A stretch of DNA of 64,000 nt from Dermacentor variabilis (lineage: Eukaryota; Arthropoda; Arachnida; Ixodida; Ixodidae): the NCBI RefSeq assembly GCF_050947875.1, contig NC_134568.1:213695678-213759677 (forward strand). The letters are read 5' to 3'. The translations under genes and the position numbers were made by a program. Of the stretch, positions 33,101 to 38,572 are shown one piece after another (positions within the stretch are counted from its first letter, which is position 1; each line of letters opens with the position of its first letter). Below the pieces are notes generated by a model. The model made no database searches. It saw nothing but the letters and a program-made list of their open reading frames with translations, and was not told the DNA's origin.

Positions 33101-34889
33101 TAAATGCTCACTGGTCTCGATGAAAAGATGCTTTAGAAGATTTAATGATCCAGTATCAGTTCACTTTGTTTTTAGTTTTGTTTTTTCACTCAGCTGGGCC
33201 TTTTCTTGTTTGTTTGTTAAAGGGGCCCTGAACTACTTTTTTCGAAGTGGAGAAAGACATTTAAAGTGAAAATAGGCTATTTCAGAAACACTTTGGCGCA
33301 AAAAGTACTTCATTATGTTAAGCAGAAGCGGAGTTATCGGCAATCAAACATAACTTCTACTGTGTTCCTGTTCCTGCTTCAGTGCCCTGCACTGCGAAGG
33401 CTACTGCGGAGTGGGGCGTGTCCAAAACGCTCCGCCTTCTAAATGCCACCGTGGTGCGCAGTTCAAATTTCATTTTTGATGTTAACATAGACGCTGCGAC
33501 TTCCAATCTTGGTGCCTACGACGCGCTAAATGTAAGCCAAACACAGTTGTACTGAGTGAGCCGCAATGCACTTAGCCACTGGACTCGAGGTGGCACCCTG
33601 CAGCGGCCGCGGTATCTACGCTGTGTAGCCGATCACAGCTACCAATAGCAGCTGTGTAAGGGAATCCGCTTTATTATGAAATAAAGCACCCGGAAGAGAG
33701 TGAGGAGGAGGCTTCTATTTGAAAAGAGAGCGTTTGAGAGAAAGGTGACTTCATGCTCTGCCTGCGAGCTCCATGCGCCGCGTACGACAGCAAAATTTGG
33801 CTAAGATCTTCACAGCAGTGTATGCTACCCACGGATTATGTTATTTAACCGAGCCTGAGGGATGGTTTAGGGCCCCCTTAAAAGGGACACTAAAGGCAAG
33901 TAAGAAGTCGGCGTGGACTGTTTAAATACCATTCCAGAAACCTCGCAATGCTTGTTTCGTGCCAAGAAAGGACTTAGTTTACGAGAAAATTGCATCTGAA
34001 GGGTCCGAATACCTTTTTCGAAATTCAAATCTCCCGCCACCCAACCAGGGCAGTGGTGCCGTTGCATATGCCATCACCGCCCTTTGCTGCCATCAGTGAG
34101 TAAGACGGCACCCTACAGACGGCGGCACCAAGCCAGTACAGAGCGGTGGATAAGCCGCTGTAGCTGCTTTTTGGTCAAGTGGCGAAGACTGTTCGGGCAT
34201 CCCGCAACATAACATGGAAGTTGAATTCTCTGCTACTTGCAGTTTGTGCGAGTTTTGCAAGCCAGCAAAACCAGCACAGCACTACGCAATAACGAAACTG
34301 CTGAAACGGGAAAGCTTGGGCAGCGCAGAGTCGAGCGAAAATGAAACTTTTCGACCACCCGCGTCGTTGTAGGGAGTAATTTCAATTAGTCCTTTTTTTT
34401 TCTAAAAATTAAATAGAACTGGATAAGTAGCATTTTATTTCATCTTATAATAAAATACAATGATGTTTTTGCAAGAAGTGGTTGAGTACTAGTGACAGAA
34501 TTTAACTGAGGAGTGCTTTCGTCATAGGGCAGGTGCTTGAATGCCCCGGGGGAGTCTCTAATCATGTCCTGCATTTACCTCAGTTTCTCGATTACTAAGG
34601 CCCTGTTCGCAATAATACTGGCGCCTTACAGATTCCCAAGCACTAATCTATCACTTTAGCTTGACTTAATATTTGCCTTTAGTGTCCCTTTAAGAAGGAG
34701 CTTCATAGACTTATTTTCTTAACGAGTTATGCCATAATCAGCACATGTTGCTGCCTTGCATGTGTAAAGTGTTGCCTTTCTCTTATCTCTCTTTAAAGGG
34801 CTGATGATTCCAAGGAAGTGGCTGGCAATCAAGATCCAGAGAGTTGCCCTGCAACATCTGAAGCTGGGGGCGGCGGAGATGCTCGGTGA
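1802..34889 (+). CDS. SNX16: SNX16 (sorting nexin-16), five 3' exons; 5' end not in window
   Basis: SNX16 is a PX-domain protein that binds phosphatidylinositol 3-phosphate on early and late endosomes and works in endosomal cargo trafficking; its coiled coil drives self-association. The spliced reading frame is join(1802..1950, 8784..8853, 11943..12079, 12672..12785, 34799..34889), and every junction keeps phase (2, 0, 2, 2). It encodes the LPPKRWF loop and FLEDR..LQAF helix of the PX domain, then [11 protein letters not shown] and EESR, then the coiled coil beginning [14 protein letters not shown]. These match the order and spacing I recall for vertebrate SNX16 (VREFLCLDDPP, EESRAFCETLEE). 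Downstream of the coil similarity fades and the C-terminus is a short polar, Gly-rich tail. The first half of PX and the N-terminal region are missing from the window. The introns are 6.8, 3.1, 0.6 and 22 kb and are full of transposons. The two central exons are very secure; the last exon rests on phase and splice-site agreement. Confidence 0.85.
2395..2580 (+). repeat. Degraded tRNA-derived SINE (same family as the 24.4-25.3 kb copies)
   Basis: The T-arm/B-box-like stretch near 2430-2450 is followed by CAGCAAGTTG, a T-run, a CTTTCATTTCC segment and a late TCCCCTATG segment, in the same order as in the better-preserved copies at 24418-25295. The A-box half is not recognisable. Confidence 0.55.
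3065..3100. repeat. (TG)n microsatellite
   Basis: Eighteen consecutive TG units. Confidence 0.97.
3563..4364 (+). mobile_element. TTAA-bounded TIR element (family A, copy 1)
   Basis: The element begins TTAAAGGAACACTAAAGG and ends TTTAGTGTCCCTTTAA, so it has inverted termini with TTAA at both outer ends. A second copy lies inverted at 33878-34693, and the two match along most of their length. No transposase frame is present. The TTAA target and the termini suggest a non-autonomous piggyBac-like MITE, but the superfamily is an inference. Confidence 0.8.
4450..6240 (-). mobile_element. 5'-truncated non-LTR retrotransposon with RNase H (I-like)
   Basis: On the - strand this reads from the C-terminal part of a reverse transcriptase (start near 6240), through an RNase H domain, to a stop at 4587, a short C-rich 3' UTR and a terminal CT-rich simple repeat near 4455-4500. 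The RT catalytic core is missing, so the copy is 5'-truncated in the usual way for target-primed insertion. An RNase H domain after the RT is typical of the I clade and related groups. Confidence 0.8.
4587..6231 (-). pseudogene. Broken non-LTR pol: RT C-terminus plus RNase H, frameshifted
   Basis: The frame from 6231 down to about 5400 carries the RT thumb/connection (a [16 protein letters not shown] motif, later [20 protein letters not shown]) and the first RNase H motif [10 protein letters not shown]. Translation then moves to another frame (about 5390 down to 4587), which has the remaining RNase H motifs: the glutamate of [11 protein letters not shown], the aspartate of [11 protein letters not shown], and [19 protein letters not shown] Cys/His-rich C-terminus follows ([18 protein letters not shown]). 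The shift coincides with a 16-bp tandem duplication at 5371-5402. The element is inactive through truncation and this frameshift. Confidence 0.85.
7598..8613. mobile_element. TIR element rich in TTAATGCCATTAA palindromes
   Basis: The ends are inverted: ATACCTGTGCCACACGGG at 7598-7614 against GTGTGGCAGGGGTAT at 8600-8613. Just inside both ends lie copies of a 13-bp palindrome TTAATGCCATTAA or near variants (7620, 7654, 7694, 8512, with weaker forms at 8550-8575). The interior has only short broken frames and a diverged internal duplication. No transposase family is recognised. Confidence 0.6.
8205..8500 (+). repeat. Diverged tandem duplication inside the TIR element
   Basis: The stretch starting AAGTGAAGAATATATTAGTTG near 8208 recurs near 8377 as AAGTGAAGAATATATTAATTG. 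In both copies a segment like GAGAGTACRCATT, then AAGTGAGTT, then CGCRCTAYG.CGCGA follows. Unit length is about 170 bp and the copies are clearly diverged. Confidence 0.55.
8784..8853 (+). CDS. SNX16: SNX16 exon: PX end ([11 protein letters not shown])
   Basis: A pyrimidine-rich acceptor (TTATTTCCTTTCAG) opens a 70-nt exon encoding [17 protein letters not shown] and TIEESR, ending in phase 0 before a GTTTGT donor. The REF.CLDDPP...EESR block is the part of SNX16 between the PX domain and the coiled coil and is almost identical to the vertebrate residues I recall. Confidence 0.93.
8854..11942 (+). other. SNX16 intron (3.1 kb)
   Basis: Apart from the TTAA element at 10888-11685, I see only AT-rich sequence with T-runs and no further exon. 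Confidence 0.65.
10888..11685. mobile_element. Probable piggyBac-like MITE (TTAACCCTTT ends)
   Basis: The right end reads GACCCTTAAAGGGTTAA and the left end TGAACCCCTTGAAAATCG, so the termini are inverted versions of TTAACCCYTT; the left TTAA has decayed to TGAA. TTAACCCTTT ends are typical of piggyBac-related elements. A hairpin with PyrGGTGCCGTAAATATACGG arms lies just inside the right end (11605-11665). No coding capacity remains. Confidence 0.55.
11943..12079 (+). CDS. SNX16: SNX16 exon: coiled coil
   Basis: The acceptor TTTTGTCATGCAG opens an exon encoding [19 protein letters not shown] and a further heptad-patterned stretch rich in Glu, Leu and Arg, ending in phase 2 before GTAAGTGC. 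It corresponds to the SNX16 coiled coil that begins AFCETLEETNYRLQ in vertebrates; that coil mediates self-association and endosomal targeting. Confidence 0.93.
12672..12785 (+). CDS. SNX16: SNX16 exon: region after the coiled coil
   Basis: This exon lies between a GGTGGTGCAG acceptor and a GTAAGATC donor. It begins one base before a codon boundary, so it completes the split Lys codon from the coiled-coil exon, and it leaves phase 2. It encodes [20 protein letters not shown] and a Ser/His/Leu-rich segment. There is no clear similarity to vertebrate SNX16 here; support comes from splice sites and phase on both sides. Confidence 0.7.
14820..14904 (-). repeat. 3' tail of a non-LTR element (antisense)
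   Basis: Read on the - strand it ends in a short UTR with a CCAGCCTTACATATAAGGCTGG hairpin, followed by repeated AAAT units. This is the tail form of CR1/jockey-type elements. It abuts the pogo-like element at 14907. Confidence 0.5.
15386..15590 (+). repeat. Ruka-like tRNA-derived SINE
   Basis: Bases 15386-15456 fold as a tRNA: CCTGGTT/GACCAGG acceptor, GCTC/GAGC D-stem, CTGCC/GGCGG anticodon stem, and CCGGG/CCCGG T-stem around TTCGAGT. The anticodon loop is CCGGAAA, lacking U33, and the body lacks a Ser-type long variable arm, so this is SINE head rather than a working tRNA. The tail begins GAATTTTTCTTCAACTG. It resembles the Ruka SINE described in ixodid ticks; that name is from memory. 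Confidence 0.65.
16249..16332 (+). pseudogene. Transposase N-terminal fragment (DUF4817-like)
   Basis: The frame reads [20 protein letters not shown] then NKRKATN. This resembles the helix-turn-helix (DUF4817-type) N-terminus of arthropod mariner-related transposases, which start with an M.(Y/F)(S/T)..EKV...LALG...GN pattern. It stops abruptly at the inserted GGGTGTCCCA terminus. Confidence 0.5.
16391..16965 (+). mobile_element. CR1-type 3' end fragment
   Basis: A 5'-truncated copy that starts within the C-terminal coding part of a CR1/L2 ORF2 ([20 protein letters not shown], then [10 protein letters not shown], stop at 16786). It continues through a UTR with a GCCCTCAAGTGAGGGC hairpin to AAATAAAATAAAAATAAAAA repeats. 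The larger element at 20137-24296 has the same layout of C-terminus, hairpin and A-rich tail, but is a different subfamily. Confidence 0.75.
18533..18571. repeat. Perfect 18-bp hairpin, 3-nt loop
   Basis: GCCATGCAATTCAGAACT is followed by TAT and the exact reverse complement. No transcription unit or terminator context is visible. Confidence 0.9.
18880..19940. other. Moderately GC-richer block of unknown class
   Basis: Starts near CAGTAGATCCTCATTCATATG and includes two weakly similar CCCGAGAYGCA segments (19030 and 19220). No convincing terminal repeats or coding frame were found. It could be an old DNA transposon. Confidence 0.25.
20137..20592 (+). repeat. 5' tandem monomers of the retrotransposon (201, 204 bp, partial third)
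   Basis: GGCAGCACGGCAGYGGCAATG recurs at 20137, 20338 and 20542, giving periods of 201 and 204 bp; the 3-bp difference is an extra GCA near 20485. Both periods are multiples of three, so one reading frame stays open across the array. The third unit stops at about 20592, where ORF1-specific sequence begins. Repeated 5' monomers act as promoters in some non-LTR families; that role here is an inference. Confidence 0.9.
20560..21399 (+). CDS. Retrotransposon ORF1: hydrophobic N-terminus, 2A peptide, coiled coil, L1-ORF1-like RNA-binding domain
   Basis: Two in-frame ATGs are plausible starts: 20560 in the last monomer (279 aa) and 20686 (237 aa, [12 protein letters not shown]), just before the 2A motif. 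The N-terminal stretch is hydrophobic ([14 protein letters not shown]). GDVETNPGP follows at 20719-20745, where 2A peptides make the ribosome skip a Gly-Pro bond and release two chains. Next come a heptad-patterned coiled coil (about 20760-20930) and a domain with [20 protein letters not shown] and RPVILKL...[11 protein letters not shown], which is the RRM-like nucleic-acid-binding region of ORF1 proteins in L1, CR1 and related elements. The frame ends at UGA 21397-21399, followed by C. The frame is open upstream to 20029 through the monomers, but I see no reason to start there. Confidence 0.8.
   Translation: MAHNHAWLVLQVGYYSHVSRLRSNCLCLLVLPLPVKCFEVLSMWWLGLKVLLSGDVETNPGPTVEEMLKQILDKQIQMDNRLANLEESLVEITSQCARVEILERTIEDVKRTVQYQQQRLTELEDRARRNNVIVFGVPETENEMREDIEQQVVKNIFSNKLGVTILSVERIHRLGQKKQSRNRPVILKLYDYNEKVEIFKNCKKLKGMKISVSDDYSPETVAKRRLLWKSAQTDKRDGAKVSLVHDKLFINSIAYTWDFEQNVRMRLRNERPPATDKVD
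20719..20745 (+). other. 2A-like ribosome-skipping motif (GDVETNPGP)
   Basis: The residues [12 protein letters not shown] fit the 2A consensus D(V/I)ExNPGP exactly. Separation would fall between Gly (20740-20742) and Pro (20743-20745). From the ATG at 20686 the released peptide would be 19 residues, starting hydrophobic. 2A-like sequences are known in some non-LTR elements (trypanosome L1Tc/ingi, sea urchin and other invertebrate CR1-like families); I do not recall one reported from a tick. Confidence 0.9.
21400..24144 (+). CDS. Retrotransposon ORF2: AP endonuclease plus reverse transcriptase
   Basis: Open from directly after the ORF1 UGA to the stop at 24142-24144 (914 codons of sense). Endonuclease motifs: RLLNINARS (Asn), AITETWL (Glu), [12 protein letters not shown] (Asp, Asn), and ISDHKTV (Asp-His). 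RT motifs: [44 protein letters not shown] (first Asp), [22 protein letters not shown] (Asp-Asp), and [13 protein letters not shown]; the C-terminal RLATRFIF...[11 protein letters not shown] region is typical of CR1/L2 ORF2. Two positions deviate from the usual consensus (VPQGSVLGP to [13 protein letters not shown] to LADD), which may lower activity. No ATG occurs between the ORF1 stop and 21895, already past the GDFN motif, so translation must enter from ORF1 or at a non-AUG codon. Confidence 0.85.
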   Translation, partial: RARHLEIRLLNINARSIVNKVEQLEYLSLLHDAELIAITETWLHSDVKDDEVFPSTYNVIRKDRATRGGGVALLVKKPLRYETVPSLNGHESVWCKLFLGNTILLVGVIYRAPGSPVEFLYALDQHLNNIRNARSRIILTGDFNLPGVDWDARITGPVEKSSADIMFEIMLKHNFVQVVHEPTRTRGQNQSTLDLLFLTNRTFKYNVDIEEGISDHKTVVATLSIGNTQIEKNPSVYVYNFDRADDTSVIDYLGRALDNMPVENDLNRVWRYFVSVVRACLEKYVPKKIKRIGKPSPWVTRNIIHLKRRLNRACRRMPRRCAEIASLSTQVRKELKDAKAAFFSTTLVDYLQNSPQKFWNYLSSFTCNINEIKVDGSVCTKPALIAQAFNPMFNSVFTPGSNRHPINASNGLLLREDRNDIAFSREGILALLLKLDNKKACGPDEIPNEFLRRYCEWISHSLSRIFAISFRIGGVPEDWLLARIVPIFKAGNKLLTENYRPISITCAACKMFEHIISKHLVEYRENNLFYSKQHGFRQRLSTVTQLFVVSHAFGVAINNNEQIDVIAIDFLKAFDRECHIKLIEKLYKLGVNTQIVKWIHAYLTNRKQYVQIAGERSSSLPVLSGVPQGLVLGPILFLLYVNDIANDLHLNIELHLLADDCLIYCRVKNVQDQVLLNESLQRIYDWCVTWDIKINFDKSAYMTVSNEKTPLLFSYRINDSPLQHVSKLKYLGVIITHNLNWNAHIENICGSAQRKLCLLRRKLKDATPEVKLKAYKTIVRPTLEYACIVWDPHQVGLINKLERIHRLATRFIFNAYQRTQSVTALSRAGLPELATRRKIARLKFLYQMYNNKFSFDSSRYLLPPRRVSPRTGHPHAVMPYVPRVDAFKFSFLVKTIVDWDKLDADVFIETYTTE
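24418..24787 (-). repeat. tRNA-derived SINE/composite repeat (inverted copy)
   Basis: On the - strand the order is: a head with CTAACACTCCCAGGGTTC, a tRNA-like body (24582-24654: GCGGTAGCTCAATTGG A-box, GTTCCCCACCTGCGGC T-arm/acceptor side), then CAAGTTGTTTTTTCATCC, CATTTCCATTAATTTATCG, and a tail with a GTGTTTGTTGGCTTCTTATG segment. The body folds as a tRNA, but it sits inside a repeat present at least three times here, so it is not a host tRNA gene. Confidence 0.75.
24788..24950 (+). repeat. Same SINE family, tail-only copy in + orientation
   Basis: TTCATCCACTTTCATTTCC to CAGTTAACCCCCTTTCTTCT repeats the tail of the neighbouring inverted copy in the opposite direction. The two tails form an inverted repeat of about 160 bp around the body of the first copy. 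Confidence 0.75.
24951..25295 (+). repeat. Same SINE family, 5' part of a copy split by the gypsy insertion
   Basis: Head (CGAATCCGGCAGCATTGATG onward), tRNA-like body at 25183-25255 and the segment up to TTAATTTATCGTTT are present. The copy resumes at 29748 on the far side of the LTR element with (GTTT)CTTTATTTCATTTATTAAG. Confidence 0.8.
25296..25498 (+). repeat. 5' LTR
   Basis: Starts TGTAATGAGGAAGAAGAGCA and ends CATTACA, with short inverted TGTAATG/CATTACA termini. It matches 29545-29747 over its full length. Confidence 0.93.
25570..26910 (+). CDS. gag: gypsy-type Gag polyprotein
   Basis: The ATG at 25570 gives 446 aa ([13 protein letters not shown]...); the frame is open upstream into the LTR, but this is the first ATG after the primer-binding region. 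A retrotransposon-gag capsid domain is visible at about residues 30-200 ([19 protein letters not shown], then [33 protein letters not shown]). A Gln/Pro-rich linker follows, then one CCHC knuckle [14 protein letters not shown] near 26540. The frame overlaps the start of pol, which lies in the +1 frame relative to gag, so a frameshift would normally make Gag-Pol. Confidence 0.85.
   Translation: MPDSPQPTSPPPPVACSGAVPQRHPAVFSGTDEQDVNDWLSTYERVSLHNRWDDTAKLNAVIFYLAGVAHLWYKHHEAEFQSWSTFKTSFAAVFGRPAVHKLRAEQRLRERAQQPGETFTCYIEEVLDLCKCVDASMLENDKLKHILKGIADDIFQMLIAKSPRTVAELINLCQSYDELRRQRELTRRPSVADEAFSSMTAFSDRSPLLTQIQAFVREEVARQLSLLPFAELPQQQPLPQQPPTQLVPTLRRVIEDQVAEALPMQHQQYPVAAPLTYASVTAQPPRQPLVALHPRPLPPVRHPVHRPAPAFTNPWRMQDNRPICYACGIPSHVARLCRRRMLHSDEFVQSPPYTDMQPFHDTYFSWQLNRPPAERPVLTRRSPSPLRRVAARCPPCVGALHPRKRKTKRRSSGSRNCVAIDLYKSSIVSFERCQPYCLRRPYHCAN
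26849..29507 (+). pseudogene. pol: gypsy-type Pol, broken: nonsense codon, internal deletion, frameshift
   Basis: Domains in order: aspartic protease ([19 protein letters not shown]; 26870-27120); RT ([50 protein letters not shown]); RNase H start ([17 protein letters not shown]); integrase core ([28 protein letters not shown]; an Asp-Asp-35-Glu triad); and a C-terminal GPY-type module ([10 protein letters not shown]) ending at 29507. Breaks: a TGA at 28106-28108 inside the RT; loss of the RNase H end plus the integrase zinc-binding N-terminus at the junction near 28735; and a frame change near 29115-29125. The start is the first open position after an upstream stop and is not an ATG. No active polymerase can be made from this copy. 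Confidence 0.88.
29545..29747 (+). repeat. 3' LTR
   Basis: A full-length match to 25296-25498 with about ten substitutions. It is preceded by CCACCGGGGG, a weak polypurine tract, and followed by the GTTT duplication. Confidence 0.93.
29748..29830 (+). repeat. 3' part of the SINE split by the gypsy insertion
   Basis: GTTTCTTTATTTCATTTATT, then AAGCACAAGTAATTTCCCC and TGTTTGTTGGCTTGTGATGA continue exactly where the copy at 24951-25295 stops. Confidence 0.85.
29831..33216. other. Anonymous intronic sequence
   Basis: AT-rich, with short chance open frames only. No repeat, RNA gene or splice-flanked exon is recognised. Confidence 0.5.
33217..33881. mobile_element. TTAA-bounded TIR element (family B)
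   Basis: Begins TTAAAGGGGCCCTGAACTAC and ends GGTTTAGGGCCCCCTTAA. Non-coding, about 665 bp and GC-richer than its flanks. The right-hand TTAA is also the left-hand TTAA of the family A element that follows. A weaker GTGGCCCTGCAACTACTT match occurs at 42023. Confidence 0.7.
33878..34693 (-). mobile_element. TTAA-bounded TIR element (family A, copy 2, inverted)
   Basis: Begins TTAAAAGGGACACTAAAGGC and ends TTTAGTGTCCCTTTAA; the interior is the reverse complement of the 3563-4364 copy. It ends about 100 bp before the last SNX16 exon. Confidence 0.8.
34799..34889 (+). CDS. SNX16: SNX16 last coding exon
   Basis: A strong pyrimidine tract (GCCTTTCTCTTATCTCTCTTT then AAAG) opens an exon whose first base completes the Met codon split at 12785. 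It then reads [20 protein letters not shown] and a short Glu/Gly run ending GDAR, then TGA at 34887. The polar, acidic tail is the kind of C-terminus SNX16 has, but without alignable residues. The 22-kb gap leaves room for a different, undetected last exon. Confidence 0.6.
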
Positions 34890-37570
34890 TCTTTTTGCAG
34901 AAGCCAAGAATCTGCACGGAATGTACTGTGGAAGTAGTCCTTATTAGACATTTTTTTTTAATTATTATTTTTGCCCAATTTCTCAATTGGCTGCATGGTG
35001 AAAACATGGGACAATCTTGCAGTCTCCTATCATGTGTAACACAACTGAAGTTAGTGCGCAAGTATTGATACCGAGCTTCTCATTGTATGTTATGCTGCAG
35101 CATATCATTGGTCTGGTAGTGGCCATTTTAAGATTGTTTATTAAAGATATGAATGGAAAAGTAATATTCTTAGCTTTTGAGCTGGTGTGAAGATAATGGT
35201 ATTGTATTATTGGTGTCAGCCTGGGTATGTTTCTCCCAGTAGCAGCAGTGCACACCTTTAGCGATAGTACTGCAGTCTATTTTGAGTCTCTCGGAAAAAA
35301 TAAGAGCAGCATTACACCTTTGCCAGGAAGCGTATGACATGTCTGTAATGTGTCTGCTGTTTGTATAAATGCTCCAGGGCACATTAGTTTTTTTTATTGG
35401 TGCCTAGAATATTATGGCTGTCATTGATGTTTAATGAGGCATTGGACATACTGGAGTACTTTTACGTAAGAGCAATGCCATTTTATTTTATCTGTGACCC
35501 AGCTATCTTGTGTGTGAAATTTTTGAAATACATGACATGGTGTAGAGAAGTTTTTCTCTGCACAGTTGCATGTGAAATACCATGCATGTATACAAAATTT
35601 GTAGCACCCTCCATTGTCTTGAACCACAGTCGCTGAAACAGGTGGTTAGAACTTGAGAATTGCTACTCATTCTTCCTGCACTACAATGGCCAAAATGGCA
35701 TGTTTAATAGAGTAACATGCTTTTGTTATGTAAATATGTTTTTCTTTATTCTACCTGGCTGTTCTGGAATAACATGCAGCTGTGTACTTTGACACATTGC
35801 AAAGTTTTAGAAGTTTTTCTACTTGTTTTTGAAAGTAGCATAGAAGTGGTTGCTGACATGTAGAAACCAAGCTATATATGGATAACGGTGACCACATATT
35901 TACCTATGTTATTTTTGTGCACTCTTAGAGTGTTTATGCAGTATTAACTGGGTTTTGTCACCCTTCCGCCTCTTTTTTTTTTTCCTCCACTTTTGTACAT
36001 GTGATATGAAGGATTTGGAAGTCTTCCCCCTTTTCTTTTTCTTTTTTACCCATTCTCTCTGCTTGTTCTCATCATTTTGAAGCAGAATACACGGTACCAA
36101 CCAACTGGTTAGTGAGTACTATGACTAGCTTGTTTATTCCTCTCAGCTCTATAGGACACTAGGACACAGTTATATTGAAGAATGTTTAGTGGGCAACATA
36201 CTGGGTGCTACACAAGGGAAAAATTATGCCTTTGTTTTTCATTGTGCTCGGGCAACTTTGGCACTGCAGAATCTCGTTATCGCTTAGCTGCTTAAGGTTG
36301 AGCAACACAGAACACTCAACATCATAACAGAACACACTCGTCATGTGAAGTGGCAGTCATGCCCTCCCCTTTCAACTTCCCCCCTTACTTCTGGCACCAC
36401 TGTTTTGCATCCATATGTACCATCTGCCTCTGTGTTTTCCAGGGCACTTCCTTTATGCTCCCTTTATGGCCTGAGCAGGCTCTGGTTGTGGCAGATCAAT
36501 CACTAACACAGGTTGGATCTAGAAGAATGGGCAACCTGTATGTATTTAAGTGGAAAACTGTGATGCATAGTGCAAAAATGCACACAGTTTTAGTGTGACA
36601 GGTGTGCACATGACGGTTGCTACTGGTTCTCTACTTTTCCTTTTGACATCTGATTCTTTGAAACATTATTGTCAGCTGGAAACTCAACTTTGCTAAAATG
36701 TTAGACATGCTAGTGGAGTTTGTTATAATTGCTCATAATTTACCTGAAAGCTCATTCGTGCATCTCAAGCTATGGAGATGGCCACTTCTCTTGCCTGTGT
36801 CGACATCGACAGCCGTGCCACCCCATCCTTGCGCCATCACATTATGCAATTTGTCCAGACACACTTTTTGAGACTCTATACTCTTGGAGCAGCCGAGCTG
36901 CCACTGCAAAGCTGCCACTGTTGTGCCTACTTTGGCTATGAACATAAGCACTTGCGAACTTTTGAGACAGTACCATCAGCATCAGTTAAAATATGAATGG
37001 GAAAAAGCATGATTTTTTGTGCCTGAACACTTGTGGGTACAGTCTGGCATTGCCACATAGCTTGTTTGCTAAACATGCTTTTGTCACAAAGCTCCATGCC
37101 CAAGCCTAAATCGTGGAACTACGATGGAACTGATAAACATAACAATGGAAATGAAATTTTTTTTCTCCATGTATATGTTTTAAGGGGAAGTTGCAACTGG
37201 AATGATCACATCATTGTCACAGTTTATCACTAATGGCACTGTTGTTTTGATTGAATTCCGCTTTGTCATCGTAGTTTCATGCATAAAAGAATGAAAGAGC
37301 ATTTTTGCAAGACAATAAAAAGCTGATCAAAAATAATCATGGCAGTTTAACAAACTATGATTTGGGCATGTTTTAGCAACTACCATTCAAAACATGGATC
37401 AGTCACCACGTCAACAGCAGCCAGACACTTGGGAAAAAAGTGTCTACTGTTGGGCACAGCTCACTCATTCGATATCTTAGCAAGAAAATAGTAAAAAAGT
37501 TATGTCTTTGCATGGTGTTCGGGCAAATTCTTGTTTTACAGTGCAGATTAATTTTCATGCAATAAAGTGC
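34890..37570. other. Probable SNX16 3' UTR and intergenic DNA
   Basis: No coding signal. An AATAAA occurs at about 37313 and again at 37561, so where the transcript ends cannot be decided from sequence alone. Confidence 0.4.
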
Positions 37571-37572
37571 AG

Positions 37573-37810
37573 CCACCCACCATGTTGGCATAGTGGCTTC
37601 AGCGTTGTGCTGCTAAGTCCGGCGCCACAGGATCAAATCCCAACCACGGTGGTTGCATTTCAGTGGAGGCCAAATTTAAAAAATGCCTGTTTATGATTCA
37701 CTGGGTGCACGTTAAAGAACCCCAAGTGATCAAAATTAATCCGATGTCCCCCACTACGGCATGCATCATAATTGTATCTTGATTTTGGCATGTAAAACCC
37801 CAGAATTTAT
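37573..37810 (+). repeat. tRNA-derived SINE, second family, copy 1
   Basis: A head with TTGGCATAGTGGCTTCAGCG (A-box-like) and GGATCAAATCCCAACC (B-box-like), followed by GTGCACGTTAAAGAACCCCA and ending TTTTGGCATGTAAAACCCC. Confidence 0.75.
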
Positions 37811-38244
37811 TGACGTGCAGTCTTTTGCACATTTAAAGTTTCATTCTAATTAAATTTTGCATATGTTCTTTCTTTGAAATATCTTATAAGTGTTTATTAA
37901 AGAGAGGGAGCATTTCCAACAGAGTTTTGGTCTGGCATGCAGGTGTTTAGAGTTATTTCTTTTTAACAACATCCATTGAAGACTGTAACCTAATGTCATA
38001 AATTTAGTTTATGGTCAAAAGCAAAATAAGCTATCACATGGCTGTTGGAAATGATTAGCACATGAAAAAAAAAAAGCATGATGATGGCGGTGCCTTGGGG
38101 GTGTCGCATTAAAGAGGAGTTGAGCTACATAAAAATGAATGCTAGTTCTAAAAGGAATGCTTGCATAAGGCTCAATAATTGCCTTCAATTTTGATAATTG
38201 TAACTTTATTTATGTAAAAAATGGCTATCTAAGGAATATCTACA

Positions 38245-38458
38245 CCCGGCGTGGTTGCTTAGTGGCTATGGTGTTGGGCTGCTAAACACGAGGTTGCGGG
38301 ACCGAATCCCGGCCACGGCAGCTGCATTTCGATGGGGGCAAAATGCAAGAACACCCATGTACTTTGATTTAGGTGCACGTTAAAGTCCAAATTTCCGGCA
38401 TGCCTCATAATCAGATCGTTGTTTTGGCACGTAAATTCCCATAATTTAATTTTTTTTT
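38245..38458 (+). repeat. tRNA-derived SINE, second family, copy 2
   Basis: The best-preserved of three: GTTGCTTAGTGGCTATGGTG, GGGACCGAATCCCGGCCACG, GGTGCACGTTAAAG, TTTTGGCACGTAAATTCCC, then a T-run. Confidence 0.8.
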
Positions 38459-38572
38459 ATTTAAGGAACATCTACCCTTAATTTCTACTAATAGCAGGGA
38501 CAGCTACTTGGACTTTGTCATTTTAGACTGATTAAATGTTTAACAAAGCTGAAGGGAGAGAGGCTTTGTACT

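Larger units (their letters stand above)
12786..34798 (+). other. SNX16 last intron (22 kb), transposon-rich
   Basis: It holds the nested pogo/mariner/SINE/CR1 cluster, the 2A-bearing CR1/L2-type element, the SINE cluster with the gypsy insertion, and two abutting TTAA elements. The stretches 12786-14819, 18100-18880 and 29831-33216 show nothing I recognise apart from one perfect hairpin. Confidence 0.65.
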
